Shown: in pieces, positions 38,618 through 48,397 of the stretch
Layout of the letters: each line of letters begins with the position of its first letter
How positions within the stretch are numbered: position 1 is the first letter of the stretch
DNA from: Stemphylium vesicarium
Taxonomy: Eukaryota > Ascomycota > Dothideomycetes > Pleosporales > Pleosporaceae
Assembly: GCA_004380135.1 (NCBI GenBank)
Contig: QXCR01000007.1
Span: 248,001 to 312,000, forward strand
Length of the DNA stretch: 64,000 nucleotides
Direction: 5' to 3'
Position numbers and translations under genes: made by a program
Notes under the pieces: generated by a model
The model's database searches: none
Seen by the model: only the letters and a program-made list of their open reading frames with translations
Told to the model about the DNA's origin: nothing

Positions 38618-40048
38618 CTACTGTCCAGCAAGCTTAGTAACAGGCAGGGTGTTTGGGTAAAAGCTTGCCGGCATCGTAGGAATAGGAATGGGGCTAGCAG
38701 TTCCGAAAGCGGTCTTGAGATCCTCCTTCATAGTCGGCGCGGAATACCCGGTAGGCGCAGTAGTCTGGGTACTGGTGGTCGCAGCATACGAGCCTCCAGT
38801 TCCCTTCTTCAAGCAGAAACCGTTTCCATAACCGTTCTCGCACTGGTAAATGTTCTTGCTACCCTTTTCAGTCCACATGGCAAGGTCGGTGATGTTGATG
38901 TCCGTGCAGGGCGCCTTGTCGGCGCAGACGACCTTGACAGGCCCGCGGTTGGCGCCGTATGCAACCGTTCCCTTCCAGTTCTTGAAAGTCATGTTGCTGA
39001 GCTGTACACCATCGCCAGCAATGGTTTTCATCGACTCCCACTTTTGGTCAATGTCGAGAGACCATGCATTTCCGTGGCCGATGAAATTTTCGAAAACGAC
39101 GTCTTCGACGTAGCCACTGCCGCCGTTAGACTTGATCATCATCATTTGGTTCGAGTTCCAGGTGTAGATATTCTTGTAGGTAACGGATGAGATGGCGGTG
39201 TCGGCGCCGAGAGATCCCATGGCGCATCCTCCACTCCAGTTGCAGTAGATGTTCTCGATGAGGAGGTTCTTGGAAGGCGATTTTACGGTAACACATTCGT
39301 CTTTGTTGGTGACCATGATCTTTTGCTGATGTCAGTGCTGGAACTTGTGACGCTTGCTAGAATACTCACATCGTGTACCCAGATGTTGTCGCCAAGAACG
39401 TCTACGCCGTCAAGACCGCCCCAGTCTCCACCACGGATAGCCATGTTGTAAGCCTCGCCGTTCGTGCATTTGTTGATGACAAAGTGGAACATGGGCGCAT
39501 CCACGAGGATGATATCGTGGACTGAGAAGTTTTCGGTCTGCTCAATTCGGAGAAGACGAGCGCCGTTTCGTTTGCCGTTCTTGTGGTCTTCGTAGCCGTT
39601 ACCTAGATGGTGTAAGCTCCACGGCAGATAGCACATGAGCTGCAATTTTCTTACCCTGAACAGCACCCTTTCCAGTGCTGCTGAACATCTCAAAATCCTT
39701 TGCGTTCCTCACAAACAACATGTTGCCAGCATCAGTACCAGTACGGTAGATGGTTCCATCAAGCTGTAGCGCCCATGCCTTGCCACTTTCAAACGTAACC
39801 CATGTCCTCAGAGCGTAGTCTCCCTTAGGAACCACGACAGTGCCACCGGTCTTGCAAGCCGTGAATGCCTTAAGAAGGGCGGGGCCAAGATCGGTAGACT
39901 TGTCGGCTTTCGCACCGTAATCGAGGACGCTGCAAGTCTTCTTCGCCGTCTTCGCAGCGTGCGTAGTCAAAGGCCCGACCTTGCCGGATAGCTGGCCAAA
40001 TACCGGTGCAATGGCAGCAGCGGTGAGGAGAAGTTGTGAGAAGTGCAT
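38618..40048 (-). CDS. Secreted rhamnogalacturonan hydrolase, GH28
   Basis: Secreted endo-acting enzyme that cleaves the alternating rhamnose-galacturonic acid backbone of hairy pectin, a plant cell-wall degrading function. Exons on the minus strand are 40048-39655, 39602-39370 and 39319-38618, giving 442 residues. A signal peptide (MHFSQLLLTAAAIAPVFGQ) precedes QLSGKVGPLTTHAA and CSVLDYGAKADKSTDLGPAL, as in Aspergillus rhamnogalacturonase A. The right-handed beta-helix carries GGLDGVDV, NKDECVTVKSPSKN, NWSGGCAMGSLGAD and MIKSNGGSG, the RGase versions of the GH28 active-site motifs. Both introns are confirmed by restored motifs (VQG-NGYEDHK and VHD-IMVTNKDE). A Thr/Pro-rich C-terminal tail follows the catalytic domain. 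Carbon-catabolite or pectin control is likely for such genes, but no site is claimed. Confidence 0.95.
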
Positions 40049-41320
40049 AGTGAAATATAAAAACCTGATCAACAGGAAACGATTGACAAGAAAACTAAGG
40101 AGTGACAGAGAAAGACAAGCTCTCGGGAGACGAATACAAGAAGAATTTCCTGATGCTTGGAAACAAGGAGGGCCAAGAAACATATGTACGCGTCTAGACA
40201 CAAGGACCATCTGCCATCCTGGTGGAGATCGATACTAATCGGATGTGCCCAATGGCCCCATAAAAGGCATGAGGACCCTAATTTCGCATGACGGGAGTGA
40301 TTCGGGATAGCGGAGCACTCCGGAGGATTCTTTTCCTTTACCAGATCTCTCTAGCTTCACCGCGCCGTGGGGTCCATGCGGCTATGCGTAGTAAATTTCC
40401 AGATTGCTCGGCTCAACTCGAGGGTGTCGTCGTTGCACAACTCAGATTCCAGATGCTGATAAGCGACCGTAAATTCTCCGGTATGCATAGCATGCGCATT
40501 AGAGCGCGCGTCGCTTCATCTATCGCGAACAGCAAGCGAGCCGCCAACCATGATATCGGTAATGCTTATCATAATGCTTGGTTCAGCCGCGTTTCAACTC
40601 GTGCGCCTCGAACTGCGCCGCGTGAGTCTAGAAGCAGCTATACCTACTACGTTGGTAGTTCACTGCCAGTTGCGTGAACCGTGGAGATGAGACGGCCGGC
40701 GGGTGCGGGACGTCGCTGTCCGGCGGATGGCTTCGTGAAGGATTCGTGGAAACATGTTTCATGCGGTAGATGAAGGAGTGACGCGCTGCTGGGGTCGCGG
40801 TTCCGATGGCTCCACATCGCGAGACATTACCCCGAAAAGCTCCGACGTCCGCGTCGCACTCGCATTCGTTGTTGGTACACAGGCGTTGTGCATACGATAG
40901 ATGTTATGCCATTCGTAAGAATGCCGACGGGAGACTGGTGGTAGACGCAAGAGATTCTTCATCAACCCTGAGATAAGATTATAAACCCCTTGCAGCTAGC
41001 CTTCTTACAAGACCGGAGAAGACTCCTAACCATTCCATGCCTCACCTCAAGGTTCATAAGTAAATACCCTCTAACACCTCCAGATAAGCTTCTAGGTCGG
41101 CCTCAGATCAGCTTATCGTGACTTTACTTGGGTTCCAATACCAGATACTGTAGGCGCTGATGAGAGCAATATGGTTGGCCACGCATGCTTTTCGTTGAGT
41201 CACAACACCTAATTCATTTTATAGATTCCATGTTTGGCATTCAAAAATACGTTGTATATCCTCGACCCATGTGTATGTTGTCCGAATTATCGCACCCAGT
41301 TTAATCATAGAAATTGTCAA
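40049..41320. other. Intergenic region upstream of the GH28 gene
   Basis: Promoter of the rhamnogalacturonan hydrolase and 3' flank of the aminotransferase gene. An ORF at 40288-40677 has no motif or supportive codon pattern. No gene is supported. Confidence 0.6.
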
Positions 41321-43185
41321 TCAGCACATTCCCGTCAGGACTGCCATACCGGCAACGTGATCAACACCTGCAATCGCACTTTCCTCATCGTCAAGCAACT
41401 TGTCAATCTTGCTCTTGCTCTTGATACGCCAGAAAGCCTGCGCGCCGTCGACGAACCGCTTGCTGATGTCTTCGACGTCCTCTGCTGGGCATGCAGCGAA
41501 GCATAGCCTGAAACAATTGAAGCTGTCCTTTTCCCTGATCTCTTGACTGGCTGCGAACATGCTGCCAGGTGCTACGAGACAGAGGAAGGGCTTGGTCGTC
41601 CACAGAATCCAGAGGGCCTGGGAGAGGCGGGCGGGTGCCACCTGCCTGGAGAGTGGGTGGGACGAGAAGTCGAAGCGCACCCATACGAACATTCCTCCCA
41701 ATGGACGTACAAAGGTGTACATTGGGGTCTTCTCGACAACAGCCCAGTCGTCTTCTTCGTCTGCGACATCGACCAGGCTCTTGCGGCGGCCCGCCTTGAC
41801 TACTTCTTTTCCAGCATCAAGTGCATCACACATCTGTGACATGCGCCGCTCGTAGTTGCCCCTCAGACCCTCGAGCCAGCGCACCCAGCCGTCGACTTTC
41901 CAGCCACTTCCATCGCCGGCGCCGCCCTTTCCGGGGTCATTTGATGACTGAGGGCCCATGAGCAATTCTGCAATCATAGATTGTACGAAGCCGGACGGCT
42001 GCTGAGTCGATGTCTCAGTGATACGGAGGAGACGCTCTACGAGCGCGGGTTGTGCGGTGATCCAGCCAAGACGGCATCCTGGTGCGACAGTCTTGGAGAA
42101 GGTATCGAGGCGTACTACGCGACCCTGGTAATCAATGCTGAGGTATGAGGGAATCAGACTATCCAGGAACTCGAAACCAGAAGATTTGGTGGGCTTTGGG
42201 GGAGTGCTGCTAGGCGATGAAGATGGGTATTGCAAGTACCAGTAGGGGTCATCCTCGACGATGATTATGTCGTACTTGACGCAGAGGGCATAGATCTCAG
42301 TTCGTCTCTGGACTGACAGGGTTCCCGATGTGGGGTTCTGGCCAATGGTAACAGTGTACATGAGATGCGGTCTGCGGCCCTTGGAAAAGTCCCAGTTCTC
42401 CAGGACGTCTTCGAGACCGCCTGGTCCGGATGCCATCATTCCCTCATCGTCGATGGCCACAGGCGCGACGTTGAAGCCTCGCGGCCTGGCGGTCTGGATG
42501 GCGTTCATGTAGCAATATGTCTCGCATAGCAGACCTGGGCGCTCATTGACGGGATCATGCTCCGCTGACCATTCATTACTCAGCGCAATCAACGTCTTGG
42601 AAAAGCCGTCGGTTGAGCCGCAGGTGAGAATGACCTCGGGACCGTCCTTGTACGGAACGAATGGGTGTAGGTTTTCGCGCGTGAATTGGCGGATGAACTG
42701 GTACAGAGCAGGGTATCCTTGAGCCTGACCATACTGTAGCGCAGACTTCAGATCAATCATGCGAAGGGGGTCTTGCACATTAGAGTACTTGGGGACGACC
42801 AGACGCGACGCAGGTGGCTCCTTCTCTTTACGTGGCGAGATTGAGGCTTTGGCCAGCTGATCGGATGGAGGGTCTTCGGCAGGCGGGTCGACGGGCTTGT
42901 TCGGCGTGGGTTGCCATCGGTTTGGGCGCGCGACTTTGGCCTCGAGGGTGTCGTATGGGAAGTAGTGGTCATTGGGCAGTCCTGAGGGGTGTAAGCAGTG
43001 GTAAGCGGCGTCGTGGTGCGGAACCGCATGTTACCTCCAGCTAACTGGGCAATGCCGGGAATCTGAAAGTACTTGTAAAACTGCTTGATCGACGAGGCTT
43101 CGCGGGCTCGTGTGCTGCGTGATAGGAAATGGGTGAGATCTACTGGCTCGGGGAATGAGCCAGGGTCCGATGTGTATGGCGCCAT
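41321..43185 (-). CDS. PLP-dependent class I/II aminotransferase, Aro8-like
   Basis: Fold-type I aminotransferase of the group containing yeast Aro8 and 2-aminoadipate aminotransferases, acting on aromatic amino acids or in the lysine/tryptophan pathways. Exons on the minus strand are 43185-43035 and 42981-41321, giving 603 residues. After a DLTHFLSRSTRAREASSIKQ start, the protein has QYGQAQGYPALYQFIRQFT, the cofactor-binding LTCGSTDGFSKT loop, TIGQNPTSGTLS (the Asn for PLP O3'), IVEDDPYWYLQYP and the Schiff-base Lys in DTFSKTVAPGCRLGW (about Lys347). Insertions rich in Pro/Lys near residues 60-110 and Ser/Pro near 305-320 make it longer than yeast Aro8 (about 500). No targeting signal is evident. 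It is divergent from the LCCL gene across 723 bp. Confidence 0.92.
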
Positions 43186-43908
43186 CGTGAGTGTGCGGCT
43201 GGAACGCGACAAGGTCCTATTCGTCTATAAAGAAGAGCCAAACGACACAACTGCCAAAACAAACAATGGCAATCAGGTCAAAGACGAGGAAGAGCAGAAA
43301 GATGGAGCCGCGCTCTCGCCCGTGAAATGGTCCGAGGAACCGATAAGGGACTGCTTAGAAATGTCGGCTCGACAGTGACCTCACCACGTAGCGGGAGCCT
43401 GCATGGATGCGTGTACCAGCTAGACCGCAACGGGCTGCACGTGGGAGCTATCATCTGGGGTAGTAAATCATCTCAACAGACTCCAGACGACAGCGACGCA
43501 TCGTATTGTGGACCTCTGGATGCATGTACACATCACCTTTTTTGCTGTCTCGTGCTGCACCTCGAGGCTGATGCTAGCGTCTTAGCGCCGTGAAGCCGGC
43601 AACGTGGGACCCCCACAGGCTCCGCATCATGCAGGTCCGAAAGCTTCCCTATGGCCCTTTCCCTGCCATGGCCATACAAGCCTCTCCTGTCTTTTGTCCC
43701 TCTTCCCTTTCGCTCCCTCTCCACGACTTGTAAATATTCACCCCGACCTTCTCTGGTCCCGACTCCACACACATCATCCATTCTTCTCCACGCATTCCTA
43801 TCGATAAACATCCGCTAAGCCTCGGCGCATCGGCGCATCGTCATCGCATCCACCTTCAAAGTGTCGTCCCCTACGACGTCGCGCCACGAGCTGGCCTCCC
43901 TTCCAGAC
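43186..43908. other. Divergent promoter region aminotransferase / LCCL gene
   Basis: Shared 5' region with a pyrimidine-rich stretch at about 43650-43800 just before the LCCL gene. ORFs here have no motif. The LCCL frame is open from 43861, but with GTG rather than ATG. Confidence 0.55.
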
Positions 43909-45837
43909 ATGGAGCCGCGGGATTCCATTGACGACGAGGGCGCCCCTCCTCAAGCCTACCGCGACGACGAAGACGCTCCCCCTCAGGCCTACCGCGATGA
44001 CGAAAACGCGAGCACCTACTCTGCCGAGTCAGCCGAGCTGATCGCCAATTCCGAGGCTTCCGGCCAGGAATCGTATGGTCTGCAAGAATCGTATTACGCG
44101 AGCAAATACCTGCCACCGCGCCTACAAACTATGTGGCACAGCACTGTAGTTTGGGTCAAGGGTCCACAACCTCCACGGCCGTGGAAGATACATCCATTCT
44201 TCCCCAGGGTCCAGGCGGCGCCAATTCAGTTGCTGCACAACTATTTCCCCAAACGGAAGCAGAAGATTGCCCTATTAGTCTTCTTTTACTTCTGCTGGGT
44301 CTTGACTTTTGGCTTGGTACTGCATCGTAGTGCCTTTGCAGCCGACGTACCTGGGTACGGCAGCCCAGTGCGCATTCGATGTACCGATCGCTTTTGGAAC
44401 GATGGCAATGGCTGCGGCCTCAACGGGGATCTATGCCGACCTTTTGCGAACAGCTCAATGCCTTTCCGTTGTCCGGCAAATTGCAAGCGTGAGCAGCTGC
44501 TGAACCCACATGCTGTTGGAGACAAGAACGTCAACTATCGTCCATTGGTAATAGGCGGGCCTACAGATGAAGAAGAGACGCTAGAAAACACATATTATCG
44601 TGCTGACTCGTTCATCTGTGGTGCTGCTATTCATGCTGGCTTCATCAATGATGCATCGGGAGGATGCGGAGTAGTTGCTCAGGTTGGTGAAAAGGTTGGC
44701 TATCCCAGCGTCAACAGGAACCATATCAAGAGCATTGGCTTCGATTCGTATTTCCCGCGCTCTTTCTCCTTCCTCTCTGGAACAGCAGAAAAGTGTCGCG
44801 ATCTGCGATGGCCGTTGCTGGGTGTTTCCTTGACATTCACCATTCTTTTGTCATTGTTCACCACCTCACCATCCATCTTCTTCACCTCGATATTCCTAGG
44901 CATATTCATCCACGTTGCGCTTGTTAGCGACCCGCCAAACCTGACAGACTATTATGCAATGGTCAGTATAGCACTAGCACGTCTCCTTCCCGCGTGCTTT
45001 TGCATGTATGCGATTTACCGGTTCGCTGTACGTCGACAGTTACAAGGTCTGCATGCCCAGATCGAGAAGACTATTCTCTGGCTTGGAGGATGCTGGATAG
45101 GCGCCTTGAACAACTACACCTTTGACAACATTCCCATTGAACGCCTCACACCTCACGACATTCAGAACCAACCTGGAGCCATCCCTGCACTCATCATCAT
45201 TGTTCTCACCCTATTCTTCATTGCTGTCGGGCAAGCTTGGGCATTTAGAGTAGAAGGTCGCCTCCCACGTTACCTTGCCATCTACGGCATTTTGGTTGCA
45301 GGTATACTTACACTTGTCGCGATACCTAAGATGAATGTCCGGATCCATCATTACATCCTCGGCCTTCTCCTGGTCCCAGGCACATCCATGCAAACACGGC
45401 CTTCACTTCTCTACCAAGGCATTCTGATAGGCTTGTTCATCAATGGAACCGCGCGCTGGGGTTTTGCCAGCATCCTCGAAACGCCTGGCGCGCTTCGTGG
45501 CGATGCGCCTAGTGGCACCGCTCTCCCTTTTATCACTGCTCCAATCATCCATGACAACACGGACATCCACCATCTTAAGGCCAACATTACTTTCGATTGG
45601 CACTTCCCTTTTCCCAAGCCTTATGACGGGATGAGCGTATTGGTCAATGACGTGGAAAGATATCATGAGTTCTCGGATGCCATGGAAGATAGCTGGACGT
45701 GGACTCGACACATTGAGGGCGTGAATGAGTACTTCCGCTTTGCGTACATAAGAGGTGGTGGAAGGGGTGACTACACAAAGGCCGGTGTATGGAGAGCCGA
45801 TGGTGGATGGACAGAGATGAAGCCGGGGCCGTCGTGA
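43909..45837 (+). CDS. LCCL-domain multi-pass membrane protein
   Basis: Single-exon 642-residue protein of the fungal LCCL membrane family, with no defined biochemical role. The first ATG in the open frame is at 43909. An acidic cytosolic N-tail contains a tandem 11-residue repeat (DDE-APPQAYR twice, then a partial third). One TM follows at about residues 120-138 (LLVFFYFCWVLTFGLVL). Next is the Cys-rich LCCL domain (RCTDRFWNDGNGCGLNG, ICGAAIHAGFINDASGGCG), then about seven hydrophobic segments from residue 305 to 500 and a C-terminal soluble domain. LCCL domains are extracellular or lumenal and thought to bind lipid or protein, so the first TM should put the domain outside. The location (plasma membrane, vacuole or ER) is not evident. 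Confidence 0.88.
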   Translation: MEPRDSIDDEGAPPQAYRDDEDAPPQAYRDDENASTYSAESAELIANSEASGQESYGLQESYYASKYLPPRLQTMWHSTVVWVKGPQPPRPWKIHPFFPRVQAAPIQLLHNYFPKRKQKIALLVFFYFCWVLTFGLVLHRSAFAADVPGYGSPVRIRCTDRFWNDGNGCGLNGDLCRPFANSSMPFRCPANCKREQLLNPHAVGDKNVNYRPLVIGGPTDEEETLENTYYRADSFICGAAIHAGFINDASGGCGVVAQVGEKVGYPSVNRNHIKSIGFDSYFPRSFSFLSGTAEKCRDLRWPLLGVSLTFTILLSLFTTSPSIFFTSIFLGIFIHVALVSDPPNLTDYYAMVSIALARLLPACFCMYAIYRFAVRRQLQGLHAQIEKTILWLGGCWIGALNNYTFDNIPIERLTPHDIQNQPGAIPALIIIVLTLFFIAVGQAWAFRVEGRLPRYLAIYGILVAGILTLVAIPKMNVRIHHYILGLLLVPGTSMQTRPSLLYQGILIGLFINGTARWGFASILETPGALRGDAPSGTALPFITAPIIHDNTDIHHLKANITFDWHFPFPKPYDGMSVLVNDVERYHEFSDAMEDSWTWTRHIEGVNEYFRFAYIRGGGRGDYTKAGVWRADGGWTEMKPGPS

Positions 45838-46375
45838 TGTGTAAGAAGATGACGTTTGTGTTGGAAACGCGTCACATCACATCGTTGGATATTAGAGGGG
45901 TAAGTGTTCATTATCGAGTGTTGTTCCAAAGCGACTAGCGACTTGGTCCTTCTCCACTAGCATAAACTTCCACTCCGCTCCGACAAATCCCAAACAACGC
46001 GCTTCACACTCTCTTGTCTGTACAGTATCCCAACAAACACTCTGCGCATGTTCGGCCGAGGCCGTTTACCATGAAAAGCAACGTTATTAATCTGGCAGCG
46101 CTATGCTTCCGTAACATCTAGCCGCTAGCCCATTATGGACGGAGCCGTTAGTCTTGGCAAGCAGATGATTAGATTGAATGATAATAGTAGTATGTCATCA
46201 AGATTTTCTCCACTTTCCATGCTTTCTTCACCTTCTAACGAACACTCAACGCCCTGCATACGAGCTTGGGTGTAAGGAGTTCTTGAATAGGTGCTGAAAT
46301 ATAGGTATAGGCTCATATTAAGACGAATCCTTAAAGAGTAATCAAGGCTTCGAGAGAGATAATATATACCTATAT

Positions 46376-46394
46376 CACGTGACCTCGTCACGTG
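46376..46394. promoter_or_regulatory. Two CACGTG E-boxes 7 bp apart
   Basis: CACGTG at 46376-46381 and again at 46389-46394, each preceded by T. CACGTG is the core site of bHLH factors such as Cbf1 or Pho4-type proteins. They lie about 590 bp upstream of the reductase start, so function is possible but unproven. Confidence 0.35.
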
Positions 46395-46558
46395 GTAATG
46401 GCTGGTGCGGACCGGCGGGATCCCGTAGGGTCTCCGGCGGCTGGCCTGCCTGTGGCTGGGTCTTCGCCCTAGAGGCTCGTGATATTGGGTTAAACACCTC
46501 TTACACTTCCGCATGTGATTCGTCCGCGTAAACCCAAAAATGCACAAATCTAGCGCCT

Positions 46559-46580
46559 GCGGAGATGAGCTGATCTCCGC
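46559..46580. other. Perfect 8-bp-stem hairpin
   Basis: The arms GCGGAGAT and ATCTCCGC enclose a 6-nt loop. No gene is next to it, and a role is unknown. A GTGGCCGAGCGG string right after it (46591-46602) resembles a Ser/Leu tRNA A box, but no tRNA follows. Confidence 0.5.
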
Positions 46581-46979
46581 TGAGACATGAGTGGCCGAGC
46601 GGGCCCCGGTGTGCAGTATCTGCCGAGGGGTACGCGATCACTAGCCCTGCGGGATGATGTTTGTAGTATTGCTGCCTTGCTCACTAAACAAATCATGGTG
46701 CGCATTAGGGACGGGAGACGTTGGCGAGGGCGGGATGCATTGCGTCAGGGCTTCCAGGGATGATGAAAGCCATTGGCGTGTATAAGTAGGTGAGGGAAGA
46801 ACGTTGGGAAAGCACCATCAACAGCTCCATAGCGACTACCTTGACCCAACCACCGGTAAAAACAATAACATCATCGATTGTGCCTTCCCCACTATTGGAC
46901 ACTGCTCTTCATTGAAGTTTGCAACTCACCCTCAATCACCCTCAATCACCACCACCACAAGAAATCAATCATCGCCACC

Positions 46980-47927
46980 ATGGTCAAAGTCATCTTCGGA
47001 GGAGCCCCGCTCTCAGACTCATCCACCTTTAACACGCAGGAAGTGCGTGCTCAGGTCGTTAATATCCTCCTCACCAACGACGTCAAGAACATTGACTCCG
47101 CCCGCCTGTACACGGGCTCCGAAGTCGCCATTGGCCAACTTGAGAAGCGCAAGCACTTCACCATCGATACCAAGCTCGTCGGAGGCTTTGCCCCAGGCGC
47201 TGTCACAAAAGAAGGCGTAATCAAAGATTGCCAGGACTCGCTGGAGCGCGCACAGATCGACCAATTCGACATCCTGTACATCCACGCCCCAGACCCGACC
47301 ATCCCCTTCGAAGAGACGCTCGAGGGAATCAACGAGGTGTACAAAAAGGGCATCTTCCGCCGTTTCGGACTGAGCAACTTTACCGCCGAGCAAGTTCAGC
47401 AAGTCTACGACATTGCCAAGAGCAAGGGATACCCTCTTCCCAAGGTGTACCAGGGCAACTACAACCCCGTTGCCCGACACTCGGAGACACTACTCTTTCC
47501 CACGCTGCGCAAGCTCGGCATGAACTTTTACGCCTACTCGCCGCTTGCCGGCGGCTTCCTGACCAAGACGGCTGCAGACCTTGACGCGGGCGTTGGCCGC
47601 TTTAACGAGAAAGTCATTGGTGGCTTGTACAGCAAGCTCTACGACAACGAGACGATGCGCAAGGCGCTCGTCAAGTGGAACGAGATTGCTGACAAGGAGG
47701 GTGTTTCCAAGGCTGAGCTTGCTTACCGATGGGTTGCGTACCACAGCGCGTTGGAGGGAGATGAGGATGGCGTTATTTTCGGGGCAAGCAAGTTGACGCA
47801 GATTGAGCAGACTGCCCAGGGACTCAAGAAGGGTAGGCTGAGTGAGGAGGCTGCAAAGGGTATTCAGGAGATTTGGGGGAGCGTTAAGAGCGTCGCGCCT
47901 ATTGATAATTATCAGATGTCGGGTTGA
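46980..47927 (+). CDS. Aldo-keto reductase, AKR7-like (aldehyde reductase)
   Basis: NADPH-dependent aldehyde/ketone reductase with a (beta/alpha)8 barrel, 315 residues in a single exon. The start ATG at 46980 sits in a CGCCACC-ATG-G context and opens with the family's VIFGGAPL strand; the open frame extends upstream without conserved sequence. The catalytic tetrad is visible as Asp39 and Tyr44 (NIDSARLYTGSE), Lys65 (IDTKLVGG) and His102 (LYIHAPDP). Other family blocks are GLSNFTAEQVQQV, VYQGNYNPVAR and FYAYSPLAGGFLT. The C-terminal GASKLTQIEQT segment binds NADPH. It resembles aflatoxin B1-aldehyde reductases (AKR7), so detoxification of reactive aldehydes is a reasonable guess. No secondary-metabolite genes lie beside it. 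It is convergent with the 921-residue gene. Confidence 0.93.
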   Translation: MVKVIFGGAPLSDSSTFNTQEVRAQVVNILLTNDVKNIDSARLYTGSEVAIGQLEKRKHFTIDTKLVGGFAPGAVTKEGVIKDCQDSLERAQIDQFDILYIHAPDPTIPFEETLEGINEVYKKGIFRRFGLSNFTAEQVQQVYDIAKSKGYPLPKVYQGNYNPVARHSETLLFPTLRKLGMNFYAYSPLAGGFLTKTAADLDAGVGRFNEKVIGGLYSKLYDNETMRKALVKWNEIADKEGVSKAELAYRWVAYHSALEGDEDGVIFGASKLTQIEQTAQGLKKGRLSEEAAKGIQEIWGSVKSVAPIDNYQMSG

Positions 47928-48397
47928 GAGGCGATGGTGTTTTAGGGTTGCTTTGGATGATGACGATGATGACGAATAACACACTTTTGCAATTTTTTTC
48001 TCTTGCCAGTTTCTGCATACTAGAGTAACACGATTGAGTTGCAATGAATTGGTTTGGTGGGGATGGTTCCATCCTCTCAAAGAATGGACGAAGGTAACCT
48101 TGAGGCTAGAGTACTTACAAGTTCTCTGTGGTAGTTCTTTGACAGGTTTTTAGCATACTCAAGCCGGTAAAGCAGACTCTCGATGCCAAAAATGCTAGAC
48201 TAGGATCTGAAAGAAGGAAGAATCCCACTCCTTCTACTCCATGAAACTGCCATCCCTCGCAATGAAGATACCATACTAATCCTCCAGCGCAGACTCATTC
48301 GCAAACGCCCAAACTAGCATGTCCAATTTTCTCCCTCCTTCCTACCTTCGTACCTCGAATCATGCGCAGTGAGAAAGCAGGAGCCCAGGCAGCACCT
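47928..48397. other. Convergent 3' flanks
   Basis: Downstream regions of the reductase and the 921-residue gene, with a short GATGAT-type repeat near 47958-47975. No gene is seen. Confidence 0.6.

Larger units (their letters stand above)
45838..46979. other. Intergenic region LCCL gene / aldo-keto reductase
   Basis: No gene is seen. It contains an E-box pair and a GC-rich hairpin (listed separately). The 46300-46400 part is AT-rich. Confidence 0.6.

Noticed and set aside
40288..40677. 129-codon ORF upstream of the GH28 gene
   Set aside because: No domain, no splice logic, not coding-like, and it lies in the promoter region.
46591..46602. tRNA-Ser/Leu A-box-like string GTGGCCGAGCGG
   Set aside because: No matching acceptor stem, anticodon arm or B box within the next 90 bp.
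38618..47927. Possible secondary-metabolite cluster (aminotransferase, reductase, membrane protein, secreted enzymes)
   Set aside because: No backbone synthase, P450 or pathway regulator is present; the genes belong to unrelated core functions.
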